This document shows positions 63,273-64,000 of a stretch of DNA of 64,000 nt, piece by piece; position 1 is the first letter of the stretch, and every line of letters starts with the position of its first letter. The notes under the pieces were generated by a model, which had not been told where the DNA came from, searched no databases, and saw only the letters and a program-made list of their open reading frames with translations. This DNA is from Euzebyella saccharophila (GTDB lineage: Bacteria; Bacteroidota; Bacteroidia; Flavobacteriales; Flavobacteriaceae), in NCBI RefSeq assembly GCF_014855495.1, contig NZ_JACYFJ010000009.1, forward strand, positions 1 through 64,000, in the 5' to 3' direction. The position numbers and the translations under genes were made by a program.

Positions 63273-64000
63273 ATGCTTTTTTATTATGTCTAGCCCTTGC
63301 CAACAAAGTGTTTTTTAATAACATGGCAATGGTCATTGGTCCAACTCCACCTGGAACGGGCGTTATAAAGGATGCTTTCTTTTCAACATTTTCAAAATCG
63401 ACATCCCCGGTAATATAATACCCTCTTTTTTGGGTTTCGTCCGGTACACGGGTAATTCCTACATCAATAATGACGGCACCTTCCTTTATCATACTTTCTT
63501 TCAAGAATTTAGGCACTCCCAAAGCGGAAACCACGATATCTGCCTGCTTGGTCAATTCTTCGATATTTCTGGTACGACTATGGGTCAAGGTTACCGTACT
63601 ATTGGCCGCCTCCCCCTTTTGACTCATCAAAATACTGATAGGTCTTCCTACTATATGGCTTCGGCCAATGACTACCACATTTTTACCTTCGGTATCTACC
63701 TTATAGCGCTTTAAAAGCTCCATGATACCAAAGGGTGTAGCAGGAATAAACGATTCCATATCCAAGGCCATTTTACCAAAATTTACCGGGTGAAAACCAT
63801 CCACATCCTTTTCAGGATCTACGGCCATCAAAACCTTTTCTTCGTTAATATGCTTTGGTAAGGGAAGCTGAACAATGTAGCCGTCAATATCTGGATTGGC
63901 ATTTAACTCCTCCACTTTTTTCAGTAATTCTTCTTCGGTAGTTTCCTCTGGAAGGTGAATTAAAGTGGATTCAAAACCTATCTTTTCACAGGAACGAACT
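63271..64000 (-). CDS. folD: Bifunctional methylene-THF dehydrogenase/cyclohydrolase, partial
   Basis: The 3' part of folD; the 5' end lies outside the window. The visible frame continues from 64000 as SCEKIGFESTLIHLPEETTE and EEELLKKVEELNANPDIDGY. Motifs include VQLPLPKH, PEKDVDGFHPVN, VVIGRSHIVGRPI for NADP binding and TPVPGGVGPMTIAMLL. The start given by the last Met or Val codons in the window is not the true one. Confidence 0.95.
   Translation of the reverse strand, partial: VRSCEKIGFESTLIHLPEETTEEELLKKVEELNANPDIDGYIVQLPLPKHINEEKVLMAVDPEKDVDGFHPVNFGKMALDMESFIPATPFGIMELLKRYKVDTEGKNVVVIGRSHIVGRPISILMSQKGEAANSTVTLTHSRTRNIEELTKQADIVVSALGVPKFLKESMIKEGAVIIDVGITRVPDETQKRGYYITGDVDFENVEKKASFITPVPGGVGPMTIAMLLKNTLLARARHNKKA

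Noticed and set aside
1-64000. CRISPR arrays, insertion sequences or rRNA genes
   Set aside because: No regularly spaced long repeats, transposase genes or rRNA-like stretches were seen.

Overview
The window looks like chromosome from a marine Bacteroidetes bacterium of the Flavobacteriaceae type. The evidence is AT-rich DNA, promoters of the TTG-N19-TAnnTTTG type used in that phylum, few Shine-Dalgarno sites, a type IX secretion C-terminal signal, many lipoproteins with short N-termini, and two sulfatases. Assignment below family level cannot be made from the sequence alone.

Layout. 1-3.5 kb: edge of an integrated element, with a tyrosine recombinase and a three-gene HipBST-like toxin-antitoxin operon controlled by three evenly spaced 22-bp dyads. 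A 660-bp non-coding strip with short direct repeats probably holds the attachment-site boundary. 3.8-10.4 kb: a DUF2188 protein, a PLAT/CHAP-like protein, a large secreted apiosidase-like glycoside hydrolase with malectin, LamG and sorting domains, a BLUF photoreceptor and an L-rhamnose mutarotase. 10.6-16.3 kb: a complete RND efflux operon. 16.4-21.5 kb: a string of small stress-type genes (DUF2807, hemerythrin, topoisomerase IB, DUF2945, DUF2383, DUF1328, an acidic lipoprotein, DUF7218-like). 21.7-26.7 kb: an AraC regulator, response regulator and PAS histidine kinase operon, then a second AraC regulator.

26.8-36.1 kb: an AsmA-like protein, a small metalloprotease, a GH3-family enzyme, two lipoprotein sulfatases, a DEDDh exonuclease/GIY-YIG nuclease fusion, and an overlooked 36-residue membrane protein. 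36.4-40.4 kb: a sulfur module (persulfide dioxygenase-rhodanese, SulP transporter, cysteine-containing Crp/Fnr regulator). 40.4-51.2 kb: aldose epimerase, a LolC/E-type permease head-to-head with a NamZ-type muramidase, a second BLUF protein, sterol desaturase, a Gdx/SugE-like exporter, a methyltransferase, QueE and a HerA-like ATPase.

51.2-58.1 kb: stress and detoxification genes. An HxlR regulator faces a quinone-reductase-like SDR and an extradiol dioxygenase. A TetR gene flanked by perfect palindromes precedes an SDR broken by one in-frame stop, whose ancestral stop codon overlaps the start of a DoxX gene. 58.1-64 kb: aldo/keto reductase, Gfo/Idh/MocA oxidoreductase, 3-keto-glycoside hydrolase (DUF1080), an MFS transporter, a tiny lipoprotein and the 3' part of folD.

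The most noteworthy signals are regulatory: the phased HipB operators, three genes whose -7 box lies exactly 4 nt before the start codon (predicted leaderless mRNAs), the HxlR and TetR dyads, and a permease/NamZ gene pair with only 3 bp between start codons.
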